A stretch of 6,712 bases of DNA, taken from the NCBI GenBank assembly GCA_031284085.1, contig JAITAM010000229.1:1-6712 (forward strand), written 5' to 3'. Position numbers and translations under genes: made by a program. Positions 6,013 to 6,712 of the stretch are shown here, piece by piece; position 1 is the first letter of the stretch; the number at the start of each line of letters is the position of its first letter. The notes under the pieces were generated by a model. The model saw nothing but the letters and a program-made list of their open reading frames with translations, did no database searches and was not told where the DNA came from. The stretch comes from Spirochaetaceae bacterium (lineage in GTDB: Bacteria; Spirochaetota; Spirochaetia; Treponematales; Breznakiellaceae).

Positions 6013-6087
6013 CAGGCCTGCCAGTTTGGTTTCAAAGGTTGCTGTATCGGGAATAGTGTACGGCTTTTTGCCTGACAGAAGCAGGCC
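6012..6087 (+). repeat. Dispersed hairpin repeat, unit B (plus orientation)
   Basis: The unit starts at the last base of the mannosidase stop codon with the palindrome GCAGGCCTGC (6012-6021). A degenerate CCAG...GGTTTCAAAGG block follows, then CTGTATCGGGA (6042-6052), GTACGGCTTTTT (6058-6069, with G and C after the T run) and CCTGACAG, ending at another GCAGGCC (6081-6087). GTTTCAAAGGTT, TGTATC and GTACGGCTTTTT match unit A at 3145-3196 in order and spacing. CTGT and CAG-type ends can still pair weakly. Like unit A it lies directly behind a stop codon and may mark the transcript end. Confidence 0.65.
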
Positions 6088-6133
6088 AATCTGTTTCCCG
6101 CTTACTTGGCGGGGCGTCCCGTTCGCAGTTTAG

Positions 6134-6191
6134 GGCAGGCCGTGCCTGCCGCTCTTGATACAATGCCGAAGCTTAGAAACGGCCTGTGGCC
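6134..6191. repeat. GC-rich hairpin plus partial repeat, unit E
   Basis: GGCAGGC (6134-6140) and GCCTGCC (6144-6150) form a perfect seven-pair stem with the three-base loop CGT. The next segment, CTCTTGATACAATGCCGAAGCTTAGAAACGG in two pieces (6152-6165 and 6166-6182), matches the right half of unit C (TCCTTGATACCAATACTGAAACTTAGAAACAGG). This is therefore a partial repeat copy in minus orientation. GCAGGCC occurs three times between 6012 and 6141. The hairpin can act on either strand; no T-tract follows it. Confidence 0.5.
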
Positions 6192-6344
6192 GTTTAGAGG
6201 GCTGTCAAACCTTTGGGCAGTGGCGCTTTCCAGTACAGCCTGCCCACTGTAAAGTGAAAAAGAGAAAGTCGCAACGGGTTTGTTTTCTTATTTGGTTTGA
6301 GGACTCCACAAACCCATTCCCGCAAGTTTAACAACCCTCTAAAC
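6192..6344 (-). ncRNA. Inverted-repeat element or structured 3' RNA
   Basis: GTTTAGAGGGCTGTCAAAC (6192-6210) is the inverted copy of GTTTAACAACCCTCTAAAC (6326-6344) with two differences. Inside lie two more stems: TGGGCAG/CTGCCCA (6214-6220, 6240-6246) and AACGGGTTTGT/ACAAACCCATT (6273-6283, 6308-6318, one difference). Together they make a three-way junction. All three differences are C-A mismatches on the plus strand but G-U wobbles on the minus strand, so minus-strand RNA would pair fully: 19 pairs in the outer stem and 11 in the right hairpin. It follows the 3' end of the minus-strand gene at 6413, so it may be a 3' UTR structure. A 153-bp MITE-like element with terminal inverted repeats is the alternative; no target-site duplication is visible. 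Confidence 0.5.
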
Positions 6345-6345
6345 A

Positions 6346-6367
6346 GGGGGAGACTCGAGGCCTCCCC
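6346..6367 (-). terminator. Hairpin, possible terminator of minus-strand gene
   Basis: GGGGAG (6347-6352) pairs with CTCCCC (6362-6367) around a loop containing CTCGAGG. It lies 45 bases beyond the stop codon of the minus-strand gene at 6413 and one base from the large inverted-repeat structure. Downstream on the minus strand there is only CTGTTTAG, a poor T-tract. On the plus strand ATTTCTTACTTACTTAACTTT follows, so a plus-strand or bidirectional role is equally possible. Confidence 0.4.
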
Positions 6368-6412
6368 ATTTCTTACTTACTTAACTTTATGAAATAACCT
6401 ATCAACACACCC

Positions 6413-6712
6413 TTAGCGGCTAATCGCTACTGTCGGTGCAGCGGCAATTACACCGGCTGTCTTTGCCTCCAAAGTGATTGCCTTGTTCTTAACCGTAGCT
6501 TTATACAAAGAACCGCTTGCCTTTGTGATAGCATCTGCGATGGCTTTTAGCTGAGTATCTACTGTGGCTTTGGCGCTCTCAAATACATATTTAACAGGAG
6601 CACCGGCCACATTCTCAATGGTAAGCGTTTCACCTTCAGTAAGCTCAGCATTGAGCGTCAGGGTGTAAAGTGCTTTTATAGCATTAGCCCCTGCAGGATC
6701 AGGATCAGATAC
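6413..6712 (-). CDS. C-terminal end of Ala/Thr-rich repeat-type protein (partial)
   Basis: The frame is open from the right edge to a TAA at 6415-6413, giving the last 99 residues of a protein whose start is outside the window. The GTG at 6610 is probably an internal valine, since coding continues upstream without a break. The visible pattern is: strand (ALYTLTLNAEL), EGETLTIENVAG, KYVFES, a helix (VDTQLKAIADAITKAS), then YKATVKNKAITLEAKTAG and a short tail. This resembles the beta-beta-alpha-beta modules found in large surface adhesins and in some phage tail proteins, with a GDTVTI-type strand, a helix of the AAxxIAAAI kind and an ITLTAKxAG strand. Family assignment is uncertain and no cleavage or anchoring motif is seen. 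The residues are dominated by Ala, Thr, Lys and Leu. A hairpin and a branched structure follow its stop. Confidence 0.6.
   Translation of the reverse strand, partial: VSDPDPAGANAIKALYTLTLNAELTEGETLTIENVAGAPVKYVFESAKATVDTQLKAIADAITKASGSLYKATVKNKAITLEAKTAGVIAAAPTVAISR

Noticed and set aside
6192..6344. Intact insertion sequence
   Set aside because: There are terminal-inverted-repeat-like arms but only 153 bp in total, no transposase frame and no visible target-site duplication. At most it is a MITE-like element.

Overview
The window looks like a chromosomal stretch of a host-associated spirochaete, most likely a Treponema. This is inferred from a short-signal lipoprotein with a permissive lipobox, a TTG start codon, a cytoplasmic GH2 beta-mannosidase and structured repeats at gene ends. 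No marker gene (rRNA, tRNA or housekeeping protein) is present to confirm it.

Layout. 1-390 holds no supported gene; it carries degenerate hairpin repeats downstream of a minus-strand gene. 391-1110 (minus) encodes a uracil-DNA-glycosylase-superfamily protein. A 100-bp divergent spacer separates it from 1211-2380 (plus), an unusually short FGGY-family carbohydrate kinase. The kinase is followed one base after its stop by a predicted lipoprotein (2382-3104, TTG start), so the two are probably translationally coupled. 3105-3504 is a 400-bp spacer with tandem hairpins, a dispersed repeat unit, a TATAAT-type -10 box, a tiny ORF and further stem-loops. 3505-6012 encodes a complete beta-mannosidase with both catalytic glutamates. 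6013-6412 is packed with repeat units and a strong branched secondary structure. 6413-6712 (minus) is the C-terminal 99 residues of an Ala/Thr-rich protein that runs off the right edge.

How the genes may work together. The kinase and the mannosidase are both sugar-processing enzymes and could belong to a scavenging route: cytoplasmic release of mannose from beta-mannosides, and phosphorylation of some sugar or polyol. Nothing shows that they share a substrate, and a 1.1-kb interval with regulatory-looking structure separates them. The lipoprotein is co-transcribed with the kinase by position but has no recognisable function. The glycosylase-like gene is divergent and probably unrelated.

Most unusual content. 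The non-coding DNA is the most interesting part. A degenerate repeat family sits directly after the stop codons of three genes. Tandem hairpins at 3112-3145 show a compensatory base-pair change. The 6192-6344 inverted-repeat structure becomes fully paired (through G-U wobbles) only when read as minus-strand RNA. I see no CRISPR array, phage module, transposase or recognisable new defence or secretion system.
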